Of a stretch of 64,000 nt of DNA, positions 8,726 through 17,440 are shown piece after piece. The number at the start of each line of letters is the position of its first letter. The stretch's first letter is position 1. The position numbers and the translations under genes were made by a program. A model generated the notes under the pieces. It worked only from the letters and a program-made list of their open reading frames with translations. It made no database searches and was not told the DNA's origin. Source of the stretch: Coprobacter secundus (GTDB taxonomy: Bacteria; Bacteroidota; Bacteroidia; Bacteroidales; Coprobacteraceae); contig JTDA01000017.1 of NCBI GenBank assembly GCA_000803105.1, forward strand, positions 1 to 64,000. Direction: 5' to 3'.

Positions 8726-9425
8726 TTATAGCTTGTTGTCGTAAGGTTGAGTTTGATGCTGCTGAGCCTATTGAACCTTTGGTAATACTTGCAGCAATCA
8801 CTTTACCCGCAGCATTTACTGTTATGGAAACAACAATAGTTCCCTCGTCATTACTGTTATCGTATCCGGGGCGGGGAAGAGAACCGAGAATACCCCGCCC
8901 ACCTAAGTCATAATTACCATATCCAGGAGAACCAGATGTAGCACCGGAAGAAGAGTTCCCATTTACACTTCCTTGTATTCCAGAGCCAGAGGAAGAGCTC
9001 CCATGATTGTTGTTACTGCTTCCTTTACCTTTACTAAAAGCGTTTGCCACTTGATTCTTGATGCGATTATCTTCTTTAGGTTGAACAGGCTTTTGTTCTT
9101 CTTTTTTTATCTCTTTTTTTTCTGAATCTTTTTTCTTTTCTTCAGGAGGTGTTATTTGTATAGTTTCTTCTGTTTCTTGGGAAATGATTTCATTATCATC
9201 TATAGTTTCTTCAGGAGAATTTTTTTCTTGTGATTGGATATCAGAAGAAGAGTCAAGGGTACCTTGAGATTCACTTACCAATCCGACTTGTACCAATATT
9301 CCTTCCCCATCATCTGGTATTGACGGTTGAGAAAAGGTGACCAAAAAGAGAATTAAGATAAGTGTGACATGGAATATTACCGTACCACAAATACCGAATA
9401 ATCTATTTTTTGAAGACTCTTTCAC
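8640..9425 (-). CDS. TonB-like energy transducer
   Basis: Links the ExbB/ExbD proton channel to outer-membrane receptors. It has 261 residues: an N-terminal membrane anchor at about 9-31 (FHVTLILILFLVTF), a Glu/Lys/Pro/Ser-rich periplasmic linker (about 45-160, with a Gly/Ser-rich stretch about 130-170), and a TonB/TolA-type C-terminal domain (from about 185: EGTIVVSITVNAAGKV). It lies 18 nt downstream of exbD. It could equally serve a TolA-like role. Confidence 0.82.
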   Translation of the reverse strand: MKESSKNRLFGICGTVIFHVTLILILFLVTFSQPSIPDDGEGILVQVGLVSESQGTLDSSSDIQSQEKNSPEETIDDNEIISQETEETIQITPPEEKKKDSEKKEIKKEEQKPVQPKEDNRIKNQVANAFSKGKGSSNNNHGSSSSGSGIQGSVNGNSSSGATSGSPGYGNYDLGGRGILGSLPRPGYDNSNDEGTIVVSITVNAAGKVIAASITKGSIGSAASNSTLRQQAINAAKKAVFTKSNNTGNQSGTITYYFKQR

Positions 9426-9442
9426 TCTTGACTATTTAGTGG

Positions 9443-9865
9443 TTAATTACCTTCTTTTATAGGACGGGTGGCCAATACCATCTTTAGTTTATTTTCGTTA
9501 GCGATGTTTAGTATTCTAACGATTTCACGATATGGAACTGATTCGTCAGCATAAAGTGCGACAAAAGTGTCCGGATCTTTTTGTCGGGTGTTTGCCATGA
9601 ATGTTGTCAACTCTTCTATACTTGATAATTGGTGAGCACCATCATTTCCGAAAGAAACATAATAGTTGAGCTCTTTATCTATAGTGACTCGGGAGAGGGG
9701 TTTTGCTGCTGATTGTTGCTTACTTTGGGGTAGTAATACTTTTATTGAGTTTGGAAATACAATGGTAGAAGTTACCATAAAGAAGATGAGTAACAAGAAG
9801 ATTACATCGGTCATCGACGCCATGCTGAATGAAGCTTCAATTTTGTTTCTTCGTTTTAAAGCCAT
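9443..9865 (-). CDS. exbD: ExbD/TolR biopolymer transport protein
   Basis: A 140-residue subunit of the proton-driven motor that energises TonB. It has one N-terminal transmembrane helix (about 17-37) carrying the essential Asp in MTDVIFLLLIFF, then a periplasmic domain (from about 45). It sits 11 nt downstream of exbB and 18 nt upstream of the tonB-like gene, so the operon supplies a complete motor. Confidence 0.92.
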   Translation of the reverse strand: MALKRRNKIEASFSMASMTDVIFLLLIFFMVTSTIVFPNSIKVLLPQSKQQSAAKPLSRVTIDKELNYYVSFGNDGAHQLSSIEELTTFMANTRQKDPDTFVALYADESVPYREIVRILNIANENKLKMVLATRPIKEGN

Positions 9866-9876
9866 AATTCACAGTT

Positions 9877-10581
9877 TTAATTGGCTGGTTCATTTAACAA
9901 GTCCATAAATTCCATGGTTTTAGCCTCAAGCTGGTTTACAACACCATCGACGCGTGCTACTAAATAATTATATGCAAAAAGTGCAATAATTCCTACAACT
10001 AAACCTGCGACTGTGGTCACCAAAGCTTCATAGATACCTCCAGATAAGGTCGTAATATCAGCACTTGACCCAGCTGCAGCCATATTATAAAAAGCCCTTA
10101 CCATTCCGGTAACTGTACCTAAAAATCCCAGCATTGGAGCTCCTGCTGCGGCTGTTGCCAACCAAGGAAAACCTTTTTCAAGTTTTGCAACTTCTAAATT
10201 CCCTACATTTTCTATAGCGACAAGCACGTCGTTCATTGGGCGTCCAAGCCGAGAAATGCCCTTTTCAATCAGTCGTGCATAAGGAGTATTTGTTTTTCGG
10301 CATAAACCTAATGCAGAATCAATTTCTCCATCATGAATATAATCTTTTATTCTGTCCATAAAAGTATGGTCTTCTTTAGCGGCTTTACGTATTACAATAG
10401 TACGCTCTATGAAGATGTAAATAGCTAGTATTGAAAGAATAAGTAGAGGAATCATTATAATCCCTCCTTTGAGAGAAAGTTCCCACATATTTAAGTCGGC
10501 GGTGGTAGGAGTAATGTTCTCTGCTACTGTAGAAACAGGGGCAACCATATTGGCATCACCTAAAATTGATAATATGTTCAT
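9877..10581 (-). CDS. exbB: ExbB/TolQ/MotA proton channel protein
   Basis: A 234-residue inner-membrane subunit of the ExbB-ExbD motor. Three hydrophobic segments are visible (about 37-57, 145-165 and 185-210), with the family motif around GTVTGMVRAFYNMA. It is located 31 nt downstream of pdxJ and directly upstream of exbD. This pdxJ-exbB-exbD-tonB order recurs in Bacteroidales. Confidence 0.93.
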   Translation of the reverse strand: MNILSILGDANMVAPVSTVAENITPTTADLNMWELSLKGGIIMIPLLILSILAIYIFIERTIVIRKAAKEDHTFMDRIKDYIHDGEIDSALGLCRKTNTPYARLIEKGISRLGRPMNDVLVAIENVGNLEVAKLEKGFPWLATAAAGAPMLGFLGTVTGMVRAFYNMAAAGSSADITTLSGGIYEALVTTVAGLVVGIIALFAYNYLVARVDGVVNQLEAKTMEFMDLLNEPAN

Positions 10582-10612
10582 AATGGTAGTATTTTATTAC
10601 TTCAAAATATTT

Positions 10613-11326
10613 TTATTTAAGACATTCTTTATATTGTCTGATTGTTTCTTGCAATCCGAGATAGAGGGCGTCTGAGACAAGTGCATGCCCGATTGACACT
10701 TCGTCTAAATATGGAATGTTAGCATGGAAAAAGTGTAGGTTTTTAAGGCTGAGATCATGGCCTGCGTTGATACCTAATCCCAACTTATGAGCAGTTTTTG
10801 CAGCTTCTATAAATGCTTCTATCGCTGTTTTAGGATTGGTTTCATATATAGATGCGTAAGGTTCGGTGTATAGTTCTATCCTGTCTGTCCCAGTTTTTGC
10901 TGCTTTTTCAATCAATTCTGTGTCTGTCCCTACAAATAAAGATGTTCTAATACCTGCTTGATTAAAGACATCTACGATTTCACTTAAAAAGTCGAAATGT
11001 TTATTTGTATCCCATCCTGAATTAGAAGTAATTGCATCAGGTGCATCTGGAACGAGAGTAACTTGTTCTGGTTTTACTTTGAGGACCAAATCAATAAATT
11101 TCTTTGAGGGATAGCCCTCTATATTAAATTCTGTTTTTATGACGGAGCGTAGAGCAAAGACGTCATCATAACGAATGTGTCTTTCATCAGGACGAGGATG
11201 TACAGTAATACCGTCGGCACCGAATATCTCACAGTCCATAGCTACTTTTGTTACATTTGGCACATTTCCACCTCGTGCATTTCGAAGAGTAGCTATTTTA
11301 TTAATATTTACACTTAATTTGGTCAT
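10613..11326 (-). CDS. pdxJ: Pyridoxine 5'-phosphate synthase
   Basis: Condenses 3-amino-2-oxopropyl phosphate with deoxyxylulose 5-phosphate to pyridoxine 5'-phosphate, the last ring-forming step of DXP-dependent vitamin B6 synthesis. From ATG at 11326 (MTKLSVNINKIATLRNARGG) it has 237 residues, the usual PdxJ length; a further ATG at 11365 would add 13 non-conserved residues. Conserved stretches include GADGITVHPRPDERHI, GINAGHDL and EVSIGHALVSDAL. It heads the exbB-exbD-tonB operon and is divergent from the CBS gene. Confidence 0.95.
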   Translation of the reverse strand: MTKLSVNINKIATLRNARGGNVPNVTKVAMDCEIFGADGITVHPRPDERHIRYDDVFALRSVIKTEFNIEGYPSKKFIDLVLKVKPEQVTLVPDAPDAITSNSGWDTNKHFDFLSEIVDVFNQAGIRTSLFVGTDTELIEKAAKTGTDRIELYTEPYASIYETNPKTAIEAFIEAAKTAHKLGLGINAGHDLSLKNLHFFHANIPYLDEVSIGHALVSDALYLGLQETIRQYKECLK

Positions 11327-11513
11327 TTTTCCGTAATTAAAACTATCTCTTAAAAAGGTATGCAATGTTACTAAAAAAATATTTGTTTATCCGAATATTA
11401 ATACTATTTTTTGTCTCAAAACATAAAATAAATAGATAAACAAATTTTTTTATGTACGTTTGTATATTGATTTTGTTGCAAAATTAATAGGATTTACCCA
11501 AAATTGGAGAGTT

Positions 11514-12173
11514 ATGACAGCAAAAGATTTAATTTTAAATAGTATTCCTGTGTTAAATCCTGCTATGTATGTGTCGGACGCACTGTTGCGCATGGAAGAA
11601 GCAAAGTTAAGTTTTTTGCCTGTTACAGATGGAGATATTTACCTGGGAACGATTTGTGAAAAAAGTTTACATGATTTTGTTGATGTGCAGCAGCCAATAG
11701 GCACAGATTACCTTTCGTTTCCTTTTGTTAGGGACGAAAGCCATATTTTTGATGCTTTAAGCCAGATAACCCAATTGTCTATAGATATGTTACCTGTTAT
11801 TTCATTTGATAATCGTTATTTGGGTGCTATAGGGAGAGAATCTTTGCTTAAACAGCTGTCTGTTGTGTGCAATACGAATCAGCAAGGAGCTGTTATATTG
11901 TTGGAAATGTATCCAGAAGATTATTCTCTTTCTGAACTGTCTCGGTTGGTTGAAGATAATAATTTTAAAGTTGTAAATCTTCTTACCTATCCCTATGAAA
12001 ATACCGGCATGTTACGAGTAAATTTGAAAATAGATAGGGAAGATGCAACACCATTGTTGCGTTCACTTGAACGATTTAATTATAAAGTAGTATGTTGTTT
12101 TCAACAACAAGGATTTATAGACGAGACATTGCGTCAAAGATTAGATGAGTTGATGTACTATCTTGAAATGTAA
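11514..12173 (+). CDS. CBS-domain protein with ACT-like C-terminus
   Basis: A 219-residue soluble protein. The N-terminal ~130 residues form a CBS pair (PVLNPAMYVSDALLRMEEAKLSFLPVTD is the first motif), which usually senses adenosine-containing ligands. The C-terminal ~75 residues look ACT-like. Start chosen at ATG 11514 (MTAKDLILN), which matches CBS proteins; a TTG at 11460 would add 18 residues. A TACGTTTG box at 11455-11462 may be its -7 element. It stops 2 nt before nadK, so a role linked to NAD(P) metabolism is suggested by position only. Confidence 0.8.
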   Translation: MTAKDLILNSIPVLNPAMYVSDALLRMEEAKLSFLPVTDGDIYLGTICEKSLHDFVDVQQPIGTDYLSFPFVRDESHIFDALSQITQLSIDMLPVISFDNRYLGAIGRESLLKQLSVVCNTNQQGAVILLEMYPEDYSLSELSRLVEDNNFKVVNLLTYPYENTGMLRVNLKIDREDATPLLRSLERFNYKVVCCFQQQGFIDETLRQRLDELMYYLEM

Positions 12174-12175
12174 AG

Positions 12176-13051
12176 ATGATGAGAATAGCTGTTTTTGGAA
12201 ATTTATATCAGGCGGAAAAGAGTGCCCAAGCAAGGAGATTATTTGATGCATTAGATCGATACGATGCTGAGATATTGGTGTGTGAAGATTTTTATCGCTT
12301 TCTTAATACTGTAATGAATATACATCCTCGTCATATAGGTCTGATATCAGATAGACGCTTTGAGGCGGATATGGCTCTGAGTATTGGGGGAGATGGGACA
12401 TTTTTGAAAACGGCAGAGCGTGTAGGTGATAAAAATATACCCATAATTGGTATAAATACTGGACGATTAGGTTTTTTGGCTGATATCTCTGAAAATGAAA
12501 TAGATGAAGTTGTTACTGAGATATTTGAAGGACATTATAGAATAGAAGAAAGAACTTTATTGCAAGTTGAGGCGGACTCTTTGCCTTCTGGATTTTGGCC
12601 TTATGCATTGAATGAAGTCGCGGTTCTCAAAAGAGATACATCTTCGATGATATCTATACATACTGATATGGATGGTGCCTTTTTGAATACATATCAAGCT
12701 GACGGATTAGTTGTGGCTACGCCTACAGGTTCTACAGCGTATGCATTGAGTGTGGGAGGTCCGGTGTTGGTTCCACAGGCATCTAATATTGTAATAGTGC
12801 CCGTTGCACCTCATAGCCTGAATGTACGTCCTTTAGTAGTGAATGATAGCTCAGTTGTTCAATTAAAGGTAGATAGTAGAAGCCATAATTTCTTGCTTAG
12901 TCTCGACGGTCGTTCGGTGATGATGAATATTTCCCAACATTTGACTATAAGAAAGGCTGCATATGCTATTCGAGTTATAAAACGATATAATCATTTTTTT
13001 ATCGATACTTTGCGTAATAAATTGATGTGGGGTGCAGATAGGCGTAAATGA
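12176..13051 (+). CDS. nadK: NAD kinase
   Basis: Phosphorylates NAD to NADP. At 291 residues it has normal length, with the diagnostic GGDGTFL near residues 71-77 and downstream conserved NxLGFLADI-like (NTGRLGFLADI) and DGLVVATPTGSTAYALSVGG motifs. It is translationally coupled to the CBS-domain gene (2-nt gap) and ends at a terminator shared with the convergent PspC gene. Confidence 0.96.
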   Translation: MMRIAVFGNLYQAEKSAQARRLFDALDRYDAEILVCEDFYRFLNTVMNIHPRHIGLISDRRFEADMALSIGGDGTFLKTAERVGDKNIPIIGINTGRLGFLADISENEIDEVVTEIFEGHYRIEERTLLQVEADSLPSGFWPYALNEVAVLKRDTSSMISIHTDMDGAFLNTYQADGLVVATPTGSTAYALSVGGPVLVPQASNIVIVPVAPHSLNVRPLVVNDSSVVQLKVDSRSHNFLLSLDGRSVMMNISQHLTIRKAAYAIRVIKRYNHFFIDTLRNKLMWGADRRK

Positions 13052-13058
13052 AACACAA

Positions 13059-13098
13059 ATTCGGAAATTAATCATCATAGCGATTAGTTTCCGGATTC
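13059..13098. terminator. Convergent terminator between nadK and the PspC gene
   Basis: Imperfect inverted repeat, about 15 bp (ATTCGGAAATTAATC at 13059-13074 against GATTAGTTTCCGGAT at 13082-13096) with two G:U-type mismatches and an 8-nt loop. It lacks a long T tract, so efficiency is uncertain. Confidence 0.5.
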
Positions 13099-13118
13099 AT
13101 GTGAAAGTTACATCTATA

Positions 13119-14216
13119 TTATTTAAATAAAAATGGTATAATTTCAGCACTGAATATTGCTAGGGCAATGAATGAAATAATCCAAATAAAGCTAATGACA
13201 TTTGTTGTTATTTTGGTTTGAGGAGTCCAGTTGAACATGCGCCCTAGCAATAAGCGTAAAAGTGCATAAAAAGGAATTCCTATTACGAGTAGAAGAGAAA
13301 GAAGAAATGCTTTGGGATGTTCTATTCCAGTAAGTATGTTCATTACAACAGGAGGAAGAGTTGTTCCATAAGTCGTTACCGTAAAATTTCCAAAAAGGAA
13401 AGAAAATATACTTACACCGATAGAAAATAAAATAATTAGCAAAATGAATCCTAAGCATCCACCAAATAATAAAAAGAGTGCTTTGAATAATCCTCTAATA
13501 ATACATAAAAGCAAATCCCCCAAACGAGTGAAAAAAGAATCTGTTTTTCGTTCTATACCACTTAAATTTACTTCTGCCTTATCCATTTCTTCCTTTACAG
13601 CCTTTTTTATGTTCTCTATGGTAACAGGTTCCCCTTTCATTTCCAGCTTTTGGGCAGCGGTTCGAGCCTCAGGAATACATATCCAAAGTAATATGTAAAT
13701 CAGTATTGCGGTTCCCCAGAAAAATGTCAATATGACAAATAATACACGAATGAATACAGGGTCGATATTTAAATAGCAGCCTATTCCAGAAGCAACACCA
13801 CCTAAAATTCGATTTTCTCCGTCTCTGAAAAGTCTTCTTTTAGCTTTTATTTCATTTTCATTGATTGGAATTTCTATATTAGTCCCTTTTTTCTCATCAT
13901 ATTGTTTGTTTTCTGAATCAAACTGTGTCTCAGAAGTTTCATCATCAATCATATCTCGGTCAAAATCTTCAGGATGTCCCATAATGGTAATGATTTCGTT
14001 TACTTCGCGAAGTGTTATAATTTGCATTCCGAAACGGAGACGTTCTTTAAATAATTCTGCTATGCGGGCTTCTATATCGCTTAAAATCTCATCTGCTCCT
14101 TCTTCTTCAGCAAAATGGTTGCGAAGAGAATTGAGATATTCTTGTAGACTTTCGTATGCGTCCTCATCAATATGGTATACTGTATTGTTGAGATTTACAG
14201 TGAGTGTTTTTTTCAT
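13119..14216 (-). CDS. PspC-domain membrane protein
   Basis: A 365-residue protein from ATG 14216 (MKKTLTVNLNNTVYHID). An N-terminal ~85-residue soluble region, conserved in Bacteroidota, precedes a PspC domain (RRLFRDGENRILGGVASGIGCYL, then a membrane helix) and four or so further hydrophobic segments toward the C-terminus. PspC proteins belong to envelope-stress responses. An in-frame ATG at 14282 would overlap the PadR gene and add an atypical extension, so I set it aside. It lies 16 nt downstream of the PadR regulator, which probably controls it. Confidence 0.85.
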   Translation of the reverse strand: MKKTLTVNLNNTVYHIDEDAYESLQEYLNSLRNHFAEEEGADEILSDIEARIAELFKERLRFGMQIITLREVNEIITIMGHPEDFDRDMIDDETSETQFDSENKQYDEKKGTNIEIPINENEIKAKRRLFRDGENRILGGVASGIGCYLNIDPVFIRVLFVILTFFWGTAILIYILLWICIPEARTAAQKLEMKGEPVTIENIKKAVKEEMDKAEVNLSGIERKTDSFFTRLGDLLLCIIRGLFKALFLLFGGCLGFILLIILFSIGVSIFSFLFGNFTVTTYGTTLPPVVMNILTGIEHPKAFLLSLLLVIGIPFYALLRLLLGRMFNWTPQTKITTNVISFIWIISFIALAIFSAEIIPFLFK

Positions 14217-14232
14217 ATTTTGAAGTTTTATT

Positions 14233-14586
14233 TTATTTAGAATATATTTCTGGTTGTCTTTCCCTAATATGATTAACGACATTATTGAGCTCGTTCCAAG
14301 AATCTTCCAATTCTTTTAAAAAAAGTTTTCCCTTTGGGGTGAGCTCATAGTATTTGCGGGGTGGACCTTGTGTAGATTCCTCCCATTGATATGTCAATAA
14401 TTCAGAGTTCTTTAGGCGAGTCAATAATGGGTACAAAGTACCTTCAACGACAATGAGTCGAGATTCTTTTAGTAAACGTATAATATCGGATACATATGCC
14501 CTTTGTTTATTTAAAATCAATAGGGTACAATATTCAAGTATCCCTTTTCTCATTTGAGATTTTACATTTTCAGTATTCATATCCAT
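14233..14586 (-). CDS. PadR-family transcriptional regulator
   Basis: A small winged-helix regulator of about 117 residues, starting MDMNTENVKSQMRKG (nearby ATGs at 14598 and 14580 are alternatives). Typical PadR features are seen: MRKGILEYCTLLIL, a recognition-helix region LIVVEGTLYPLLTRLKNSELL, the wing with WEESTQGPPRKYYELTPKGK, and a C-terminal helix. It forms an operon with the PspC gene. A TATATTTG box at 14608-14601 could be its -7 element. The inducing ligand is unknown. Confidence 0.9.
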   Translation of the reverse strand: MDMNTENVKSQMRKGILEYCTLLILNKQRAYVSDIIRLLKESRLIVVEGTLYPLLTRLKNSELLTYQWEESTQGPPRKYYELTPKGKLFLKELEDSWNELNNVVNHIRERQPEIYSK

Positions 14587-14714
14587 TTTTATTTTCAATA
14601 CAAATATAGTAAAATGTATGGTACTATGTAATGCAAACTACCTTATAAATTGAAATATTGACAAAATATAACATTTAATGTAGTTTTATTCTGCATTTTA
14701 AGTAAGTTTGCCAA

Positions 14715-15425
14715 ATGGAAAGATATGTTTGGGAAGATAGAGAGTTAGGAACAATGATATTGAATGTGAGGGTAACAGCCCGGCATTTTATATTTAGGAT
14801 AAAGGATGGAGGTATTGTGGTTACGGTGCCTCCTTTCGCCAAGATTCAGGATATCTCGAAAGTTATAGATTCTAATAGACTGAAATTGCAAATGATGTTG
14901 CAGACAGCAAAGGCTCATAAGAATGTTTTTGATGAAGGAGATATAATTGTAACACATGATTTTATAGTTGTTTTTAATTATTTGCCATCGTCCCAAATTG
15001 TGTATCGATTGCAAGATAAATGTCTATATATAGGATGTCCTTCGAAATTTGAAATGACTTCACCTGGTGTGCAAAATATAATGATAAGTGGTTTGAAAAA
15101 GTTTGTGAAAAGGTCGGCTGAAGCCTACTTACCATCTCGGCTAAAAGAATTATCTGCATCTTTAAATCTGAGATATAACAAAGCTTCGATTACATTTGGG
15201 CGAAAAAGGCTTGGCAGTTGTGATGCCAGAAAAAATATTAAGTTGTCTTATTATTTGATGTTTTTGCCAGATCATCTTATAGATTATGTTATATACCATG
15301 AATTAGCTCATTTGACAGAAATGAATCATGGTGAGTCTTTTCATTACTTATGTAATCGATACTGCAATGGAAGAGAACAGGAATTACGGAAAGAGCTTAG
15401 AGAATATCGATTTCCTATAGATTAA
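14715..15425 (+). CDS. YgjP/SprT-like zinc metallopeptidase (DUF45)
   Basis: A 236-residue protein of the YgjP-like (DUF45) group. Zinc-binding HExxH is present as YHELAHLTEMNHGESFH near residues 194-209, with the third ligand His in NHG. An Arg/Lys/Cys-rich segment (FGRKRLGSCDARKN) precedes it, as in the family. No signal peptide, so cytoplasmic. Its substrate is unknown. A TAAGTTTG box ends only 5 nt before the ATG, so the transcript may be leaderless. Confidence 0.82.
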   Translation: MERYVWEDRELGTMILNVRVTARHFIFRIKDGGIVVTVPPFAKIQDISKVIDSNRLKLQMMLQTAKAHKNVFDEGDIIVTHDFIVVFNYLPSSQIVYRLQDKCLYIGCPSKFEMTSPGVQNIMISGLKKFVKRSAEAYLPSRLKELSASLNLRYNKASITFGRKRLGSCDARKNIKLSYYLMFLPDHLIDYVIYHELAHLTEMNHGESFHYLCNRYCNGREQELRKELREYRFPID

Positions 15426-15498
15426 ATGTTAAATAATATAAAATAATTGTAATATAAGCCTGTTTGTAGCTAGCTTCTTTTAAAATATGGGGTCTGGG

Positions 15499-15530
15499 TT
15501 TGGTGTAGTAACGGATATTTCGTATATTTG
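15499..15530 (+). promoter_or_regulatory. Promoter of rimP-nusA-infB
   Basis: TTTG (15499-15502), 20-nt spacer, TATATTTG (15523-15530): a full match to the Bacteroides consensus. Transcription would begin near 15536 and leave a leader of about 65 nt before rimP. Confidence 0.65.
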
Positions 15531-15553
15531 TCGCCAGAAAAAAGGTGAAGATG

Positions 15554-15580
15554 GAGGGGGCAAATTGTCCCCTCGTTTTA
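15554..15580 (+). promoter_or_regulatory. Terminator-like hairpin in the rimP leader
   Basis: GAGGGG (15554-15559) pairs with CCCCTC (15569-15574) around a 9-nt loop, followed by GTTTTATT. It lies between the promoter and the rimP start, so it could act as an attenuator of the operon encoding NusA, itself a pausing and termination factor. Confidence 0.45.
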
Positions 15581-15601
15581 TTCTGATACAGGAGAAAGTA
15601 G

Positions 15602-16069
15602 ATGATAGAAAAAGATATTGTTTATCAGTTAGTCAGAGAAGGTCTTGCAGGCACAGATTGTTTTATTGTTGATGTGCAGGTAAAGCCAGGCAATGTAATT
15701 ATCGTTGAGATTGATAATAAAGAAGGTGTTGATATTGACAGATGTGTTAGTTTGCACCGTTTTATTGAGTCACATTTAGACCGAGATATCGAAGACTATG
15801 AATTGGAAGTTGGGTCAGCAGGTATTACATCTCCGTTTAAGGTTATTGAACAATATCAAAAAAATATTGGTAACGAAGTTGAGGTTCTGACTAAAGCTGG
15901 GATGAAATTAAATGGTATTTTAAAAAGTGTGTCAGATGACAAGTTTGTTGTAACGATAATTAAGAAAGTAAAGACAGAGACAAGTAAGCGAAAAGTTGAA
16001 GTGGAAGAAGACTTGACTTTCGGTTATGATGAAATAAAGTATACAAAATATTTAATCAGATTCAAATAA
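15602..16069 (+). CDS. rimP: Ribosome maturation factor RimP
   Basis: Assists assembly of the 30S subunit. Its 155 residues contain an N-terminal alpha/beta domain with DCFIVDVQVKPGNVIIVEIDN and VSLHRFIESHLDRDIEDYELEVGSAG, and a C-terminal SH3-like barrel. First gene of the rimP-nusA-infB operon, 4 nt upstream of nusA, the standard bacterial arrangement. Confidence 0.95.
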   Translation: MIEKDIVYQLVREGLAGTDCFIVDVQVKPGNVIIVEIDNKEGVDIDRCVSLHRFIESHLDRDIEDYELEVGSAGITSPFKVIEQYQKNIGNEVEVLTKAGMKLNGILKSVSDDKFVVTIIKKVKTETSKRKVEVEEDLTFGYDEIKYTKYLIRFK

Positions 16070-16073
16070 GAGT

Positions 16074-17327
16074 ATGGCCAAGAAAGAGGAAACAATCAGT
16101 ATGGTTGACACGTTCTCCGAGTTTAAAGAGCTGAAGAACATAGACAGAACGACAATGATCAGTGTCCTAGAGGAATCGTTTCGGAATGTCTTATCAAAAA
16201 TGTTCGGGACTGACGAAAATTTTGACGTGATTGTCAATCCAGATAAAGGTGATTTTGAGATATGGAGAAATCGTGAAGTTGTTGCTGATGAGGATGTTAC
16301 CGATACGAACTTGCAGATTTCATTGTCTGAAGCGAAGAAGATAGATGAGGACTATGAAATAGGGGAAGAAGTTACAGATGAGGTATTCTTCGAAAAGTTT
16401 GGCCGTCGTGCAATTTTGAATCTTCGTCAGACATTGGCTTCAAAGATATTGGAACTTCAAAAAGATAGTATTTATAATAAATACAAAGATAAAATAGGCC
16501 AAATTATTAGTGCAGAAGTTTATCAAATATGGAAAAAAGAGATGCTTTTGCTTGATGATGAGGGTAATGAACTGCTATTGCCTAAGACAGAACAAATCCC
16601 GACTGATTTCTATCGAAAAGGAGAAACTGTAAGGGCCGTTGTCGCTCGTGTGGATAATAAAAATAATAATCCAAAAATTATTATTTCGCGTACTTCACCT
16701 GTATTTTTACAACGTCTTTTTGAACTTGAAGTACCGGAAATACATGACGGGTTGATTTTGATTCGTAAAATTGCTCGTATACCTGGGGAACGGGCTAAAG
16801 TTGCGGTAGAATCATATGATGACCGTATTGATCCGGTAGGAGCATGTGTCGGTGTCAAAGGTTCTCGTATCCACGGTATTGTGAGAGAGTTGCGGAATGA
16901 AAATATCGATGTAATAAATTATACAAATAATATTTCGTTGTTTATTCAACGAGCTTTAAGTCCTGCAAAAATTTCTTCGATTCGTTTGAATGAAGAGGAA
17001 CATAAAGCTGAGGTTTTCTTAAAACCAGAAGAGGTTTCTTTAGCTATCGGTAAGGGTGGATTAAATATTAAGTTAGCATGTATGCTTACAGAGTATACCA
17101 TTGATGTTTATCGAGATATTGACGAAGGAGAAGAAGAAGATATTTATCTCGATGAATTTAAGGATGAGATAGATGGCTGGGTAATAGAAGCATTGAAGGC
17201 GATTGGTTGTGCTACGGCAAAAAGCGTATTGGCAACTCCTCGTGACGTATTAATTGAGAAGGCCGACTTGGAAGAAAGTACGGTTGATGAAGTAATCAAT
17301 ATTTTAAAAGCAGAATTTGAAGAATAA
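16074..17327 (+). CDS. nusA: Transcription termination/antitermination factor NusA
   Basis: Binds RNA polymerase and modulates pausing, termination and antitermination. The 417 residues show the N-terminal RNAP-binding domain (1 to about 130), an S1 domain (from about 140) and two KH domains (RGSRIHGIVRELRNENIDVI and IGKGGLNIKLACMLTEYTIDV), ending with a short acidic C-terminal region. The C-terminal acidic repeats found in E. coli NusA are reduced, as common outside proteobacteria. Confidence 0.96.
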   Translation: MAKKEETISMVDTFSEFKELKNIDRTTMISVLEESFRNVLSKMFGTDENFDVIVNPDKGDFEIWRNREVVADEDVTDTNLQISLSEAKKIDEDYEIGEEVTDEVFFEKFGRRAILNLRQTLASKILELQKDSIYNKYKDKIGQIISAEVYQIWKKEMLLLDDEGNELLLPKTEQIPTDFYRKGETVRAVVARVDNKNNNPKIIISRTSPVFLQRLFELEVPEIHDGLILIRKIARIPGERAKVAVESYDDRIDPVGACVGVKGSRIHGIVRELRNENIDVINYTNNISLFIQRALSPAKISSIRLNEEEHKAEVFLKPEEVSLAIGKGGLNIKLACMLTEYTIDVYRDIDEGEEEDIYLDEFKDEIDGWVIEALKAIGCATAKSVLATPRDVLIEKADLEESTVDEVINILKAEFEE

Positions 17328-17440
17328 TTAAATATATTTATCAGGCTGTGAAGTCGGGTAAGTTATTATTTAGGTAATATCTGTTATCTTACGGTTAATC
17401 GGAAAATTATTCTTCATTTTTTATAAACTAAAAACTAAGT

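Noticed and set aside
13861..14223. Plus-strand open frame opposite the PspC gene
   Set aside because: Shadow of a real gene; no recognisable domain and low-complexity hydrophobic sequence.
17344..17356. 13-nt match GGCTGTGAAGTCG shared by the infB leader and the tolC leader (38528-38541)
   Set aside because: A window of this size is expected to contain a number of chance 13-mer matches, and the surroundings share nothing else.
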